This document shows positions 23,309-33,665 of a stretch of DNA of 64,000 nucleotides, one piece after another. This DNA comes from Viola odorata (taxonomy: Eukaryota > Streptophyta > Magnoliopsida > Malpighiales > Violaceae), in NCBI GenBank assembly GCA_963691705.1, contig OY829546.1:34814040-34878039 (forward strand), read 5' to 3'. A program made the translations under genes and the position numbers. Each line of letters starts with the position of its first letter. The stretch's first letter is position 1. The notes under the pieces are model-generated. The model saw only the letters and a program-made list of their open reading frames with translations. It was not told where the DNA came from and made no database searches.

Positions 23309-23694
23309 TAAAGTGGCATTGCTTATTGTTGATAATGGGAGTGTTGCGGATGCAATAAGTCATATCCACACATCCTAGTCTACAAACTCAATTTGCCTAC
23401 TTTGCCGCATCCAAATCCATACTCCTTGCATTGGTTTAATGATGAAGGAGAAGTGAGAGTGAAGGAACAAGTCCTTGTTTCCTTCAAGATAGGAGGCTAC
23501 GAAGATGAAAGGCTTTGTGATATAGTCCCGATGGATGCGAGTCATCTCTTGTTAGGCCGACCATGGCATTTTGATCGCCATGTGGTGCACGATGGCCGCA
23601 CCAATAAAATTCACTTGACTCACCATGGAAAGAGATTTAACATCCCACCTCTTTCACCCGCCCAAGTCCGGAAAGTGCGGAATTTCATTTGATG
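23309..23694 (+). pseudogene. Chromovirus protease, frameshifted
   Basis: The aspartic protease region begins LLIVDNGSVAD (active-site D-N-G-S) near 23317. The frame shifts near 23355, and from about 23370 reads KLNLPTLPHPNPY, then DIVPMDASHLLLGRPWHFDRHVVHDG, the usual flap and C-terminal blocks. It ends with a TGA at 23690-23692. It is inactive because the active site and the rest are in different frames. Confidence 0.75.
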
Positions 23695-25325
23695 AGAAAA
23701 ATGAGAGAAGAGTGGCGTGAAAAAAGTGAGCCATGAGTTGAAAACACACCATGAAAAAAATGAGCATGGTACTTTGAGAGAGTGTGAGCATAGCACACAA
23801 GAAAAGAAAAGAGAGAAGAAAGCAAGAGGAGAGCAAAATACACGCCATGACAAAAGCAAGCATGGTAGAGAGGATGAGACCAAACACTTTAGTGTAATGG
23901 CGAGAGGAAAGGATGTGAGGCATGCACTCCTCTCGAATAAGTTGGGTCTTGTACTTCGGTGCAAGTCATATTGTCTAAACTCTTCTACTAACCTCCCTTC
24001 TTCCCTACCCAATCAAATTTTTGAGCTTTTGTAGGAATTTGGAGAAATATTTTTGGCTGAAATGCCAAGCGGCCTTCCTCTCATCCGCGAGATTGAGCAA
24101 GGGATTCATTCGGGAGAGCATGTCACCTTGTGTCGTACCTATTTTGCTAGTGCCCAAGAAAAATGGCTCTTGGAGAATGTGTGTTGATTGCCGAGCCATC
24201 AATAAGATCACAGTGAGGTATCGGCACCTGATACCTCACCTCGATGACATGTTAGATGAGCTGAGTGGGAGTCAAGTGTACTCCAAGATAGACCTAATGA
24301 GCAGTTACCACCAAATAAGGATGTTTGAAGGTGACGAGTGGAAGACGACATTCAAAACAAAATATGCTTTGTATGAATGGTTGGTAATGCCATTCGGTCT
24401 ATCCAATGCTCCAAGTACCTTTATGAGGTTAATGAACTTTTTGTTAAGGGACTTTATTGGAAAATATGTTGTTGTGTATTTTGATAACATTCTTGTGTAT
24501 AGTCCCACACTTGAAGATCATGTTTTGCCCTTGCGCACGATTCTTGACACCTTACGCACACACCAATTGTATGCTAAATTGGTTAAGTACGAGTTTTGCT
24601 TAGACCATGTGCATTTTCTTGGTTTTATAGTGAGCACTGAAGGGGTGAAAGTTGATGATGAGATGGTGAAATCAATTAGGGAATGGCCCAACCCTAAAAA
24701 TGCTAGTGAAGTGCGCTCCTTCCACGGATTAGCAAGCTTCTACCGCCGGTTTGTTCCAAATTTCTCAACCATTGTTGTGCCATTGAATGAACTCACCAAA
24801 AAGAACATGGCGTTTGAATGGGGAGAAAGACAAAACGTGGCTTTTAAGGAGTTGAAGGAAAGACTCATGAATCTACCGGTATTGGCCCTTCCCAACATCG
24901 CCAAAATATTTGAGTTGGAATGGGACGCGAGTGGCATTGGTATTGGCGCTGTTTTGACACAAGAAGGTTGGTCGATTGCCTACTTTAGCGAGAAGCTAAC
25001 TGGCACACAACTCAACTACTCCACATATGACCGAGAGTTATATGCCTTTGTGAGATCACTTATGGTACGGGAACACTACCTTCTAGCTGCCCAATTCATC
25101 ATCCACACGGACCACTTATCTTTGAAATTACTTCAAGGACAAGCCAAGTTGAATAAAAGGCATGCGAAGTGGATGGAGTTCATAGAGGCATTTCCATAAA
25201 TGATAAAGTACAAGCAAGGCATGGAGAATGTTGTTGCCGATATGCTTTCACGAAGGCACGCTCTTTTGAATTCCTTAAATGCACAAAATTTTAGTTTTTT
25301 CACATCTCATTGCACTCTATGGAAA
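23695..25325 (+). pseudogene. Chromovirus reverse transcriptase and RNase H
   Basis: A charged linker (23717-24034) is followed by a deletion: about 35 codons between PLIREIE and the GFIRES block are missing, with a frame change near 24100. From there an open frame to 25199 holds MCVDCRAIN, the RT core with YFDNI (the usual Y-[FV]-D-D has D-to-N at its second Asp), and RNase H with the ECDAS-like [17 protein letters not shown] and [12 protein letters not shown] at 25197 interrupts the normal FPY, after which VVADMLSRRHALLNSL continues in frame. The D-to-N change in the RT active site alone should abolish polymerisation. Confidence 0.85.
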
Positions 25326-26523
25326 AGATGAGCATTTTTGTGATATATATGCTACATGCGCCCATGCCCTCACCTTCATTTCTTTCACCGTGATGATTTT
25401 ATGTTCAAATATGATAGGCTTTGCATTCCCTACTCTAGCATTAGGGAATTGCTTATTTTGGAAGCTCATTGCGGACCCTTGCGTGCACATTTTGGCATCA
25501 CTAAGACACTGCATGTACTAAAAACTCATTTTTTTCCCCACGGATGCAAAATAATGTTGTGAAGATTGTGAACCGTTGCCTTGTATATAAACAAGCTAAA
25601 TCTAGGTCAAAACATCATGCAGTCCATATGCCCGTTCACATAAGCCAACACTCGTGGTTAGATTTGTCTATAGATTTCGTGTTAGGATTGCCTAGGTCTC
25701 GGCATGGTAATGATTCAATTTTTATTGTGGTTGATAGATTTTCTAAAATGGTACATTTTATACCATGCGCTAAGACACATGATGCCACCCACATTGCACA
25801 TTTGTTTTTTCAACATGTTGTGCACATTCATGGCATGCCCAAGAGCATAGTAAGTGATTGAGACACAAAACTCCTAAGTTATTTTTGGAGAACATTGCGG
25901 GAGAATTTAGGCACTAACGCCTCTTCTCCACCACTTTCCATCCACAAACGGATGGGCAAACCGAAGTGGTGAATAGGACCTTAGGATATCTACTTCGGGT
26001 CTTAATTACTTAAAATGGGATTAAGTGGGAAGATTGTCTTGCTTTTGCCGAATTTGCGTACAATAATGCTTATCATTTGTCAATTCGTTTCTCTCCTTTT
26101 GAGGTGGTCTATGGGTTCAAACCCTTGACCCCTCTCAACCTCTTACATTGCCCGTGAGTTCTTTCAAATGTGTAGATGGTGAGGAAAAAATAGCCGAGGT
26201 GAGAAAACTTCATAAACAAGTGCATAAGAGTATAGAAACCATGAATGAGCGCGAGGCGATCAAGCACATCAAAGGAAAGGAGCCTACTACCTTTGAACCT
26301 AACCAATGGATTTGGCTTTATTGGCCAAGGATAGGTTCCCCAACCACCGGCGAGGGAAGCTAAGTCCAAGAGGCGACGACCCATTCCAAATCCTCTACCG
26401 CATCAATGCCAGCGCCTATGTTCTTGCCCTACCGGGTGAGTACGGTTCCATAAGTAATTCATTTCATGTCAATGATTTATCCCTCTTTGATGCAGATCAT
26501 GAGGAACCCCAAGAAATTGATTA
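25326..26523 (+). pseudogene. Chromovirus integrase, broken into three frames
   Basis: At 25356-25562 lies the N-terminal region (HFGITKTLHVLKTHFF; the HHCC finger is partly eroded). At 25544-25861 are the CLVYKQAK finger end, SIDFVLGLPRSRHGNDSIFIVVDRFSKMVHF (first catalytic Asp) and GMPKSIVSD. The second Asp is followed by a stop (25859). The FHPQTDGQTEVVNR-like region (25920-25990) and the GKEPTTFEPNQWIW to HVNDLSLFDADHEEP C-terminus (26148-26523) are in other frames. No chromodomain is visible. Confidence 0.8.
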
Positions 26524-26538
26524 GAGGGTGAATCCTTT

Positions 26539-26555
26539 CAAAGGGGGAGGAGACA
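26539..26555 (+). promoter_or_regulatory. Polypurine tract before the inverted right LTR
   Basis: caaagggggaggagaca directly precedes the terminus TGATACGATTCGG at 26556. The corresponding tract of the minus-strand chromovirus (33926-33945) precedes an LTR that begins TGATGCGA. The tract is therefore in the right place but the LTR behind it is reversed. Confidence 0.75.
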
Positions 26556-27911
26556 TGATACGATTCGGCCTCCTTGTGAGAGTTGGTTGAATGCATGTCA
26601 TAGAGCTTTTGAGGATCTATCCTGGGAGCTAACTTAGAGAAACAATAACACAATGATAAACACAAAGAAGGAAGGAGACAGTACGGATGCGTAACGGAAT
26701 AGAAGCAAAGATGATCAAGGAAAGGAAGAACATTACCGAGATGAACAAGAAGGGAAAAGTGGAGGGAATGGAGCACGGTGAAGATTATTGAGAAGCATGT
26801 TGAATACGTGGGTTGAGATTGGAAATGGAAAGAACATGCACATATATTTCACAAAAGGATTCATTTACAAAAACGGCTAGCAAACGATTACACAAATACA
26901 AAGATTGATCGTTTATGTTTTACTTGCGGAGTATCAAAGCACCATCAAGCCTTAGAAGTCCACAAGATGAGTTTAGGAGGATAAATGAGGAGTTATCTCT
27001 ACTCAACAAAATCACTCAAATATCTAAACTAATGAAAATAGTAGCTAATTTCGGTATTTATACTAAGTCACAAAAGTAGCCGACCCTATGATGCTTGAGT
27101 GGCTCTAGGTCGAAGGTCTGGACGGATTCATGGCTTACTAGGGTTGGTGTTGGGACTCCTCATGCGATGGCCGTTGGAGGTATGAGGCTTTCAGAAGTCT
27201 TCATGGTCTGCTCGGCCAAGGTATGAGTCACGCGAAAGATGGAATAAGCTTCTCCTGGTAGTTTTCCCAAAGGTTATCAGGTTATTGCGGTCTTCGCCCA
27301 TGTCTCCCGATAGGTTCCTAGTAGTGTGCCCAAAGGTTATTGGGTTGATGCAGTCCTCGCCTATATCTCTTGATAGACTCCTCCCAATAACTCCTTAGTG
27401 CGGAAGAACTTCATAGTAAAGATGTCCTAGGCTTCTCTCGGTAGTTTGCCCAAAGGTTATTGGGTTGATGCAGTCCTCGCCTATATCTCTCGATAGACTC
27501 CTCCCAATAACTCCTCAGTGCGGAAGAACTTCATGGTAAAGATGGCCTAGGCTTCTCCCGGTAGTTTACCTAAAGGTTATCTGGTTGGTGCGATCCTCGC
27601 CCATGTCTCCCGATAGACTCCTCCTAGTAACCTGCTCTCCCGATAGGTTCCCGTTAGCTTGCACGAAGGGCTCACGGTTGGCATTGGCTTTGCTTATGCC
27701 TCTCACTAGGCTCCTGATAATTTGTCAACTTCTCGATAGATTCCCAATATGGTACGCGAGCACCGTTATGACTCATTCCTCGACTCTTGGTTGGTATTTG
27801 CTCATCTCATGCTCGAACCAAAGGTCTAGCTTCTTTGTTTGGCTTCTTATGATTGGCCCCATAGGCTTGGTATCCTCGGCCTCAAAGTGTGAGGGGTCCA
27901 TGATCGCATCA
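26556..27911 (-). mobile_element. Right LTR of the chromovirus, inverted (1356 bp)
   Basis: Its reverse complement matches 20253-21518 end to end: TGATGCGATCATGGACCCCT at 27911, the repeat array, TATA box, the actcctcatttatcctccta block, and GATTCGTATCA-type end at 26556. It differs by scattered substitutions and about 90 bp of repeat length. Directly after it come GTAGG and unrelated sequence. Confidence 0.85.
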
Positions 27912-27916
27912 GTAGG
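27912..27916. repeat. Target-site duplication GTAGG (right)
   Basis: It is identical to 20248-20252 and abuts the right terminus GATCGCATCA. Confidence 0.75.
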
Positions 27917-28300
27917 AGAGCTATTATCAAGAGTTGGAGGTCCCTAAGTTGTTTGAACTACTCCAAGCGTGTGGATGGTGACAGATAAAAATGAGCTAAT
28001 TTCGAGATCTGCAGTTAGGATCCGACCAAGAATTTTTCTTAGTCAAGACTGGTCGGTCTGAAATTATACTTGGGCAAGAATGTTAGTTCTGAAGTGGATT
28101 CTTTCTTGGCCAAGAAGCTGGTTACTTGGTCCTTAGCTACTCTTAGTCTTTTTCTATTACTTTCCCAAAGTTGCCTTCTTGGCTCCTTACTATGAAAGTG
28201 AGGAAAATCAACTCTAAACAATAGTTTTACCGTCTAAATAATATGAAAATAGGGACTAAAAACATGGAAAGAAGCATTCAATCAAAGATTAAGAATTTAT
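27917..28300. other. Stretch without recognised gene
   Basis: I see no domain and no repeat here. It lies between the right duplication of the chromovirus and the broken end of the copia integrase, and may be more decayed copia or older flanking DNA. Confidence 0.3.
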
Positions 28301-30214
28301 GACATGCATAATCTTTGTGAGCTAAAAATAGAACAATAAATAATCACCCACAACAACAAATACATACCTTTTACCACCAAGGCTTGATGCTTCATTGAAC
28401 ACGAAGAGGTCAAGATGCAATAATTGCAAAGGCCTTATGGTTGTTACCATGTTCTTTGATTTGAAAGAACTTCTTGTAAGCTTTCAAAGTTAACAAGCAT
28501 AGCAAAGACCATCCTTTTCATAGCTTATCCTAGGAAGTCCACTCACCAACCCTTTATTTGAAAGTTTTTCTATTAATGTCATACCTATATGACCAAGTCT
28601 TCAATTGCAAATAAATGCATCTAATTCAAAAACACTTAATATCATGGTTAGCAATATCATCTAAGTCTATCATGTAGATATTGCCAATTCTTTGACCAAT
28701 AAATATTATAGAGTTATTATGTGCGTTCAAAATTTTACAATGGGTAGACTTAAATAGAACTTTATAAACCTTGTCAGGAAGTTGATTAATGCTTATGAGG
28801 TTGAATTTAAGCCTATCCACAAATAATACTTACTCTAAGCAAGGAGTGGAGCCAACCTTACCAACATTGAGAATATTGTGCTTGAATTTGTCTTTGAACC
28901 TTCCCTCTCCACTGTCTTTTACTTCTAAATGGGTGAATTTGCTTCTATGACCCGTCATGTTCTTGGAACACCCACTATCCAAAAACTAGGTAGTTTTAGG
29001 TACCCAACCAATATTGGGTCCTCTAATATTACATTTGGTACCATTAGGTACCCATATTTGCCTACTCTTCACAAGTCCTTGCGGACATAACAAAATTATG
29101 CTAAATGACCTTATCTTTGACAATAATTGTATAAATTGATGGGTTTATGGTCCTCAGGATTGACCTTAGCATTGAATGAGTTTGCCTTAACAAAAGAGTT
29201 AACAAAGTCACTCTTGTAATTAGTGATGCTAAAACCAAGTCCACTATCCTCTCTACCACTCTGTTGGAAAGCAAGGAAAAGTGTTGAGATTATACTCTCC
29301 TTGTGTAAATTTCACAAAGTCCAATTGTATACTTGACACCTTAGACCTTAAGCCTCCAAAGACTTTGGAAAAACTTACACAAGAGTCATATTTTGTCAAC
29401 TTGCTTTTGAGATCATTATTCATAAGAAGTAGACTCATATTTTCATTAATGATCATAGTGTTAAACTTCTTAAGCTCACTTATTCTAAATTAAGCTCATT
29501 CATTTTAATAGTGAGGTTTTCATTTCTCATGCTCAATTCATCAAAGTAGCTGGCAAGTTCATCATAAGCATCTTGCAATTCATCAAAAGAGTAAGAGACA
29601 TTATTGGATGTAAAATAAGATGTTAACTTGTAGTTGTCAATTTTTCCTTCCTTTTAAGCCATGAGTATAAACTCTTCTTCTTGAAGAAATATGAGGATGC
29701 TTTTAGTGTAGGAGGTGAGCTTGGAGAATCTTCACTTTCCATATTTGCAATTAGGCATAGATTGAAGACTTCAATGTCGAAATTCGATATTACTGAGGTA
29801 GTGTTGTCACTTCAAGTAGCTTTCATGGCACTCTTCCTTTCCCTTACTTTCTCCTTTCTTGACTTGAAGCTTCTTCTCTCATGATTAAACTTATTTTCAA
29901 GAAAACTCACTCTTTTCATGACCTGACTTGTTGTAGTCATAGCAAACAAAAGCCTCATTCTTCCTTATTGGCCTAGAGTAGTTTCCTCTTTCACCTCTAT
30001 GACCCCTCTTCATATTAGTTTTCACAAATTTGTGAAACCTTTTAGTGAAGAGAAATAAGGAGTCATCCTTTCTTTCTTCCATTTTGACATCACCCACTTC
30101 ACTATCCATTCTAGATCTCCACCATTAAAGAAATATAGTTTGTTGAGTGCATACCCTTCACTAGTTATTTAGATAATTCACTTGAGACAATTAAGTCTTC
30201 TTACAAGTGAACTT
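28300..30214 (-). pseudogene. SIRE-like Ty1/copia gag-protease-integrase remains
   Basis: Just after the PBS, a GYALNKLYFFNGGD start of gag is followed by a capsid deletion. At 30109-29897 the gag end carries CYDYNKSGHEKSE, a knuckle that has lost its second and last Cys. A coiled region follows at 29880-29250 (LRSKVSSIQLDFVKFTQGEYNLNT). At about 28985-28950 is the copia protease motif FLDSGCSKNMTG. At 28820-28626 is the GAG-pre-integrase block (LISINQLPDKVYKV). At 28600-28310 integrase N-terminal and core pieces follow (RLGHIGM, GLPRIS, SFKSKNMV, QLLHLDLF). RT and RNase H are missing. Many stops and shifts occur. Confidence 0.8.
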
Positions 30215-30227
30215 GCTCCGCTACCAA
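30215..30227 (-). promoter_or_regulatory. Copia primer-binding site
   Basis: The minus strand reads TTGGTAGCGGAGC, directly after the LTR end catttttca at 30229. It differs from the common initiator-tRNA-Met site TTGGTATCAGAGC at two positions and is identical to the PBS of the chromovirus at 39387-39399. Confidence 0.7.
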
Positions 30228-30228
30228 T

Positions 30229-30312
30229 TGAAAAATGGTCTAAAGGAGGTTGAATAGGACACTAAGTAAATAAATTCTTTTCACACATAATTTATCAAAC
30301 ACTTGGTGTGTG
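30229..30312 (-). mobile_element. Copia 5' LTR, piece 1 (3' end)
   Basis: It ends with the typical copia/SIRE sequence ...cctattcaacctccttt... then catttttca before the PBS. It is interrupted at 30313 by a chromovirus. The LTR resumes at 40290 and, after a second insertion, at 55721. Confidence 0.7.
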
Positions 30313-30994
30313 TGATACAATCCTAGGTGCGTAGGATGCGTAGCACGCGAATTTCATCGTTGTTCAAAGCTTGGATTTCGGATGCGGAATAGATAGACAC
30401 GTCTTGACGAACTTAGACCTCATAGCAACCTGTGCTAAGCAACCTAATCGATTCAAGTGAGGCTCTTGACTGGAATTTCTAGACCTATATTCAACTCGTG
30501 AATATCAACCTAGTGGAAACGACTCAATGGGTTTGAACTTTCAAGCTTTACTTTCAAACGACTCGAGCGTTCGGACTCAAGAAGAAACAAGGTTCACACA
30601 TGAAAAATGGTGAAAATATTCTTTGAATAAAATTGGTCAAAATTCTTAAGGTATGAAAAGTTACAAGCGAGCCTTTATATAGGCATTGCGCATAACCACT
30701 AGAAATAGAACTACTAATCTAATTCTAATTCCACTCGAACTTCTAATTAAATAAGTAATTAAAATAATTAAATAATATCTCTAGAAGTACTTAAACAAAT
30801 AAAACACTTAATCGCATAGTTGGAATGAAGATTGGGCTGATGGTCCAAATCGCAAGCCCTAGGCGCACTCCTTGCGCAATGGAAAGTCGACTTAGGCCAT
30901 CTCACAAATGCATCGTGCGTTTGGGCTGAAAATGAGCCACCATCTTTCTGACATCCCAAATTGTCTTGTTACTTCAGTCAGGGCTCGAGGAAAC
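30313..30994 (-). mobile_element. Chromovirus 3' LTR, distal part
   Basis: It matches 39401-40035 of the 5' LTR, including the TATA region (cctttatataggc near 30675). It is cut at 30994 by the non-autonomous insertion and resumes at 33666. Confidence 0.85.
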
Positions 30995-32144
30995 TGATAC
31001 AATCCTAGTTGCTTAGGATGCGTAGCACCAAATTTGATCGTTGTTCAAAGACGGATTTCAATGCGGAATAGAGAACTTGACTCGTGCGAACGTAGACTAC
31101 CTCGCCAACTGAATGCTAAGAGTTCTAGTCGATTTCACGTCAAGGATCTTGTATCAGATTCTTAGGACTACTCCCAACGATTGTGAGAATCGCACTAAGA
31201 CAAACGAAACAATAATACAATTTCAGAATTTACTTGTATACGACTTAAGTATTGCGGACTCAAGAAGAACAAGTGTTCAGCACTTGAACAAGGGGCAGAG
31301 ATTGAAGAGAGAAGTCTCAATTTTATCAAATAACAGCCAAGTTTCTAAGGAGGCCAAGCGGCTCCTTATATAAGGTTACAAGCAAACCCTAATAGGAATA
31401 GAAGTAGGAGTTCTAATTAAGGAAATTAACTTATTTAACTAATTAATAAATTAACCAATTAACTAATTAAAGTAAATATAAATATGTTTAAATACATTCC
31501 AGCAGCCCATGTCGAGCTCTCCATCATCGGGCCAAGGTTTGGGCCAAAACCTCAAGTTGTATGTTGTCTCGCGTACAGACTGCGCGCCATAATGTCGACT
31601 TCCATAACTTTTAAACCACTGGGAAAAATGAGATATATCTTATCCCAATTGAAAGCTAACATCCTGAAGTTTCCAACGAGAGGTCGATCGCACAATTCCG
31701 ACATGTACAGCTCCGGCTAAGTTCCGACGAAGTTGCCTGATGCGTCTTGGAACCCTTGTCTGCGTAGGACTACTGTCAACGAGAATGTTGGCTTGATATT
31801 TTGGACGCTCCACCCGTCCAAACGTCCTGAAATTTGGACACAGTAAGAAAAACACATAGAGGTTTCCAACAAGCCTTTGTGATCCCCGATCGGACTCCAT
31901 CTGCCCCATCATGTCTTGACGCTTTTGTCCATGTAGTCGTGTGATACATCTTGGGATTGTATCATTCCCTCCCTCTTCGGAAAGATTCGTCCTCGAATCT
32001 TGCTCAGCATAATCTGTCTAGGAAAGCTTTACAGTTATATGCTCAAGGCATACTCGCCATCCCTCATGCCTCCTTAGTCGCCATCTCTTGCGCTTCAAGG
32101 GTAAGACACTCAATGCGCTAAGGTGTGTGTAAGGATTCGCATCA
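30995..32144 (-). mobile_element. 3' LTR of the non-autonomous element (1150 bp)
   Basis: It runs from TGATGCGAATCC at 32144 to GGATTGTATCA at 30995, with tatataagg near 31368. Its 31871-32144 part equals 33392-33665 in length (274 bp) with few differences. Confidence 0.8.
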
Positions 32145-33367
32145 TTCCCTTCCCCTTGGAAAGGATTCGTCCTCGAATCTGAACCTAAGCCTGCAGTACA
32201 ATACCTTAAGTTAGTAACATCAAAATAATTACAAATCAAACCATACCAACCTCTTAAATTCAGCTCGGCGGTGATGCTATTGAACATGTCAACACGTTGG
32301 GAAGGCTCGTCGCCCCAGGGGGTCATGTGTGCTTGGACTAAGGCTGTCCTCATCGTCTCGATTTCCTTGCTGCCACTTATGCTAAACAATACGCTCAAAG
32401 GCCGCGACATGAAACTATATCGTATCATATGATCCAATTCAGACACAAGTTTAATCAACAATTTAGAATCAACATGCGCACAACGATTATAAGTAGGATA
32501 GATAAACGGAAGACACTCTTCCCATGTAAAGGCATACTTACAAACTAAAACATGCCATAAGGAACCTAAATTCCTTTTATCCACATTGTTAGAAACATTA
32601 AAAGTACCAATATAGTGAGATAAATCAGCACAATGAGCTCTGGGTACAACTATCTTATCACTTGGTCTAGTACAAACGCCAAACCTTTTGCGTTTTCGCA
32701 AGTACTCCTCAAAGGCGTATGGCTTAGCCTTCGACCTTTGCATACGACCATCATCAATTAATTTATTTTCAGAATGATTTAAATCAATAATGTCTACATA
32801 CTTACAAGAACCAGACCTAAGGAAAGAAAAACGGATTCTACCTTCTCGGTTAGGGTTAACCGAGCTAGTCTCCATGGATGCGCAAGGCCCCTTTCCTCCT
32901 TTCGGCTCCCATGATTTGTACTCCATTGCTGCAAATAATTCGTTCCTTCCCTGCACATTAGAACACATAACAAAAGAAGAGATAACAAAAGTGTTAGTGT
33001 TAGTAAAGTCTAGGCGCAATGAATCATGCAGCTCACATAAGCGCTTGTACTTGAAATAAGCTCCCTCAAATCCTGTAAACTGAGACACATAATCATCATG
33101 AATATCACCAATGGCAGAATGAATACAAGGTGCAAATGTAGGTGACAATTCAAGTGACTTAGTGTTTGGAAAGGACAAATGCACATTACCTTGGCGGCTA
33201 GGATTAGCCAAACCGGTCACACACAATGTGTGATGCGCTGCCCTCCTAATTGGCGATCGGTTAGGGGTCATCTTCTCTGGAAATATATCTTTAATTACCT
33301 GCACAAGAGAAGAAATTCCAATAGGAAAAGGTTCAAACGAATTAGGGTTAGAGAGGTGAAAGCGCAA
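32018..33367 (-). CDS. 449-codon ORF of unknown function in the non-autonomous element
   Basis: One uninterrupted frame starts MRFHLSNPN and ends ...EHITVKLS inside the 3' LTR; its last 42 or so codons lie below 32144. The C-terminal RTNPFQGEGNDAN matches the end of chromovirus polyproteins (here RANSFQGGGTDAN at about 33950), which also run into the LTR. A stretch LGSLWHVLVCKYAFTWEECLPFIYPTYNR resembles integrase (compare LGSLLRTLVS...PFIEFSYNR in the neighbour). The N-terminal half has two similar pieces (NP(S/N)R(Q/E)G followed by a (V/I)x(L/F)SF block) and no known domain. No catalytic residues are seen. It may be a remnant rather than a functional protein, but the absence of stops over 1.35 kb is notable in this setting. 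Confidence 0.6.
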   Translation of the reverse strand: MRFHLSNPNSFEPFPIGISSLVQVIKDIFPEKMTPNRSPIRRAAHHTLCVTGLANPSRQGNVHLSFPNTKSLELSPTFAPCIHSAIGDIHDDYVSQFTGFEGAYFKYKRLCELHDSLRLDFTNTNTFVISSFVMCSNVQGRNELFAAMEYKSWEPKGGKGPCASMETSSVNPNREGRIRFSFLRSGSCKYVDIIDLNHSENKLIDDGRMQRSKAKPYAFEEYLRKRKRFGVCTRPSDKIVVPRAHCADLSHYIGTFNVSNNVDKRNLGSLWHVLVCKYAFTWEECLPFIYPTYNRCAHVDSKLLIKLVSELDHMIRYSFMSRPLSVLFSISGSKEIETMRTALVQAHMTPWGDEPSQRVDMFNSITAELNLRGWYGLICNYFDVTNLRYCTAGLGSDSRTNPFQGEGNDANPYTHLSALSVLPLKRKRWRLRRHEGWRVCLEHITVKLS

Positions 33368-33391
33368 AGGCCAAAAAATTGTTCAAACGAA

Positions 33392-33665
33392 AAGCCTTTG
33401 TGATCCCCGATCGGACTCCATCTGCCCCATCATGTCTTGACGCTTTTGTCCATGTAGTCGTGTGATACATCTTGGGATCGTATCATTCCCCCCCTCTTCG
33501 AAAAGATTCGTCCTCGAATCTTGCTCAGCATAATCTGTCCAGGAAAACTTCACAATTATATGCTCAAGGCATACTCGCTATCTCTCATGCCTCCTTAGTC
33601 GCCATCTCTTGCGCTTCAAGGGTAAGACACTCAATGCGCTAAGGTGTGTGTAAGGATTCACATCA
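33392..33665 (-). mobile_element. Truncated 5' LTR of the non-autonomous element
   Basis: Only the first 274 bases of the LTR remain (from TGATGTGAATCC at 33665). They join directly to the body at 33391. The promoter, R/U5 and PBS are missing. Confidence 0.75.

Larger units (their letters stand above)
20253..27911 (+). mobile_element. Chromovirus with LTRs in inverted orientation
   Basis: The whole element lies between GTAGG duplications. Left LTR 20253-21518, PBS-like site 21521, gag remains, protease, RT/RNase H and integrase all read plus, and a polypurine tract precedes the right LTR at 26556. The right LTR is the reverse complement of the left one, not a direct copy. The pol type ([17 protein letters not shown], then YFDNILVYS, then HFGITKTLHVL) is chromoviral, probably the CRM/Galadriel group. 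The coding region has frameshifts, stops and a large gag deletion, so it is inactive. Confidence 0.8.
30995..33665 (-). mobile_element. Non-autonomous chromovirus derivative (2.67 kb)
   Basis: It is inserted in the chromovirus 3' LTR; the flanks GAAAC (30990-30994) and GAGAC (33666-33670) are an imperfect target-site duplication. It has a full 3' LTR (30995-32144), a polypurine tract on the minus strand just above it (tttccaaggggaaggg), a 1.25-kb body with one 449-codon ORF, and a 5' LTR cut to its first 274 bases (33392-33665). The normal gag and pol domains and the PBS are absent. Mobility would have needed proteins from another element. Confidence 0.75.
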
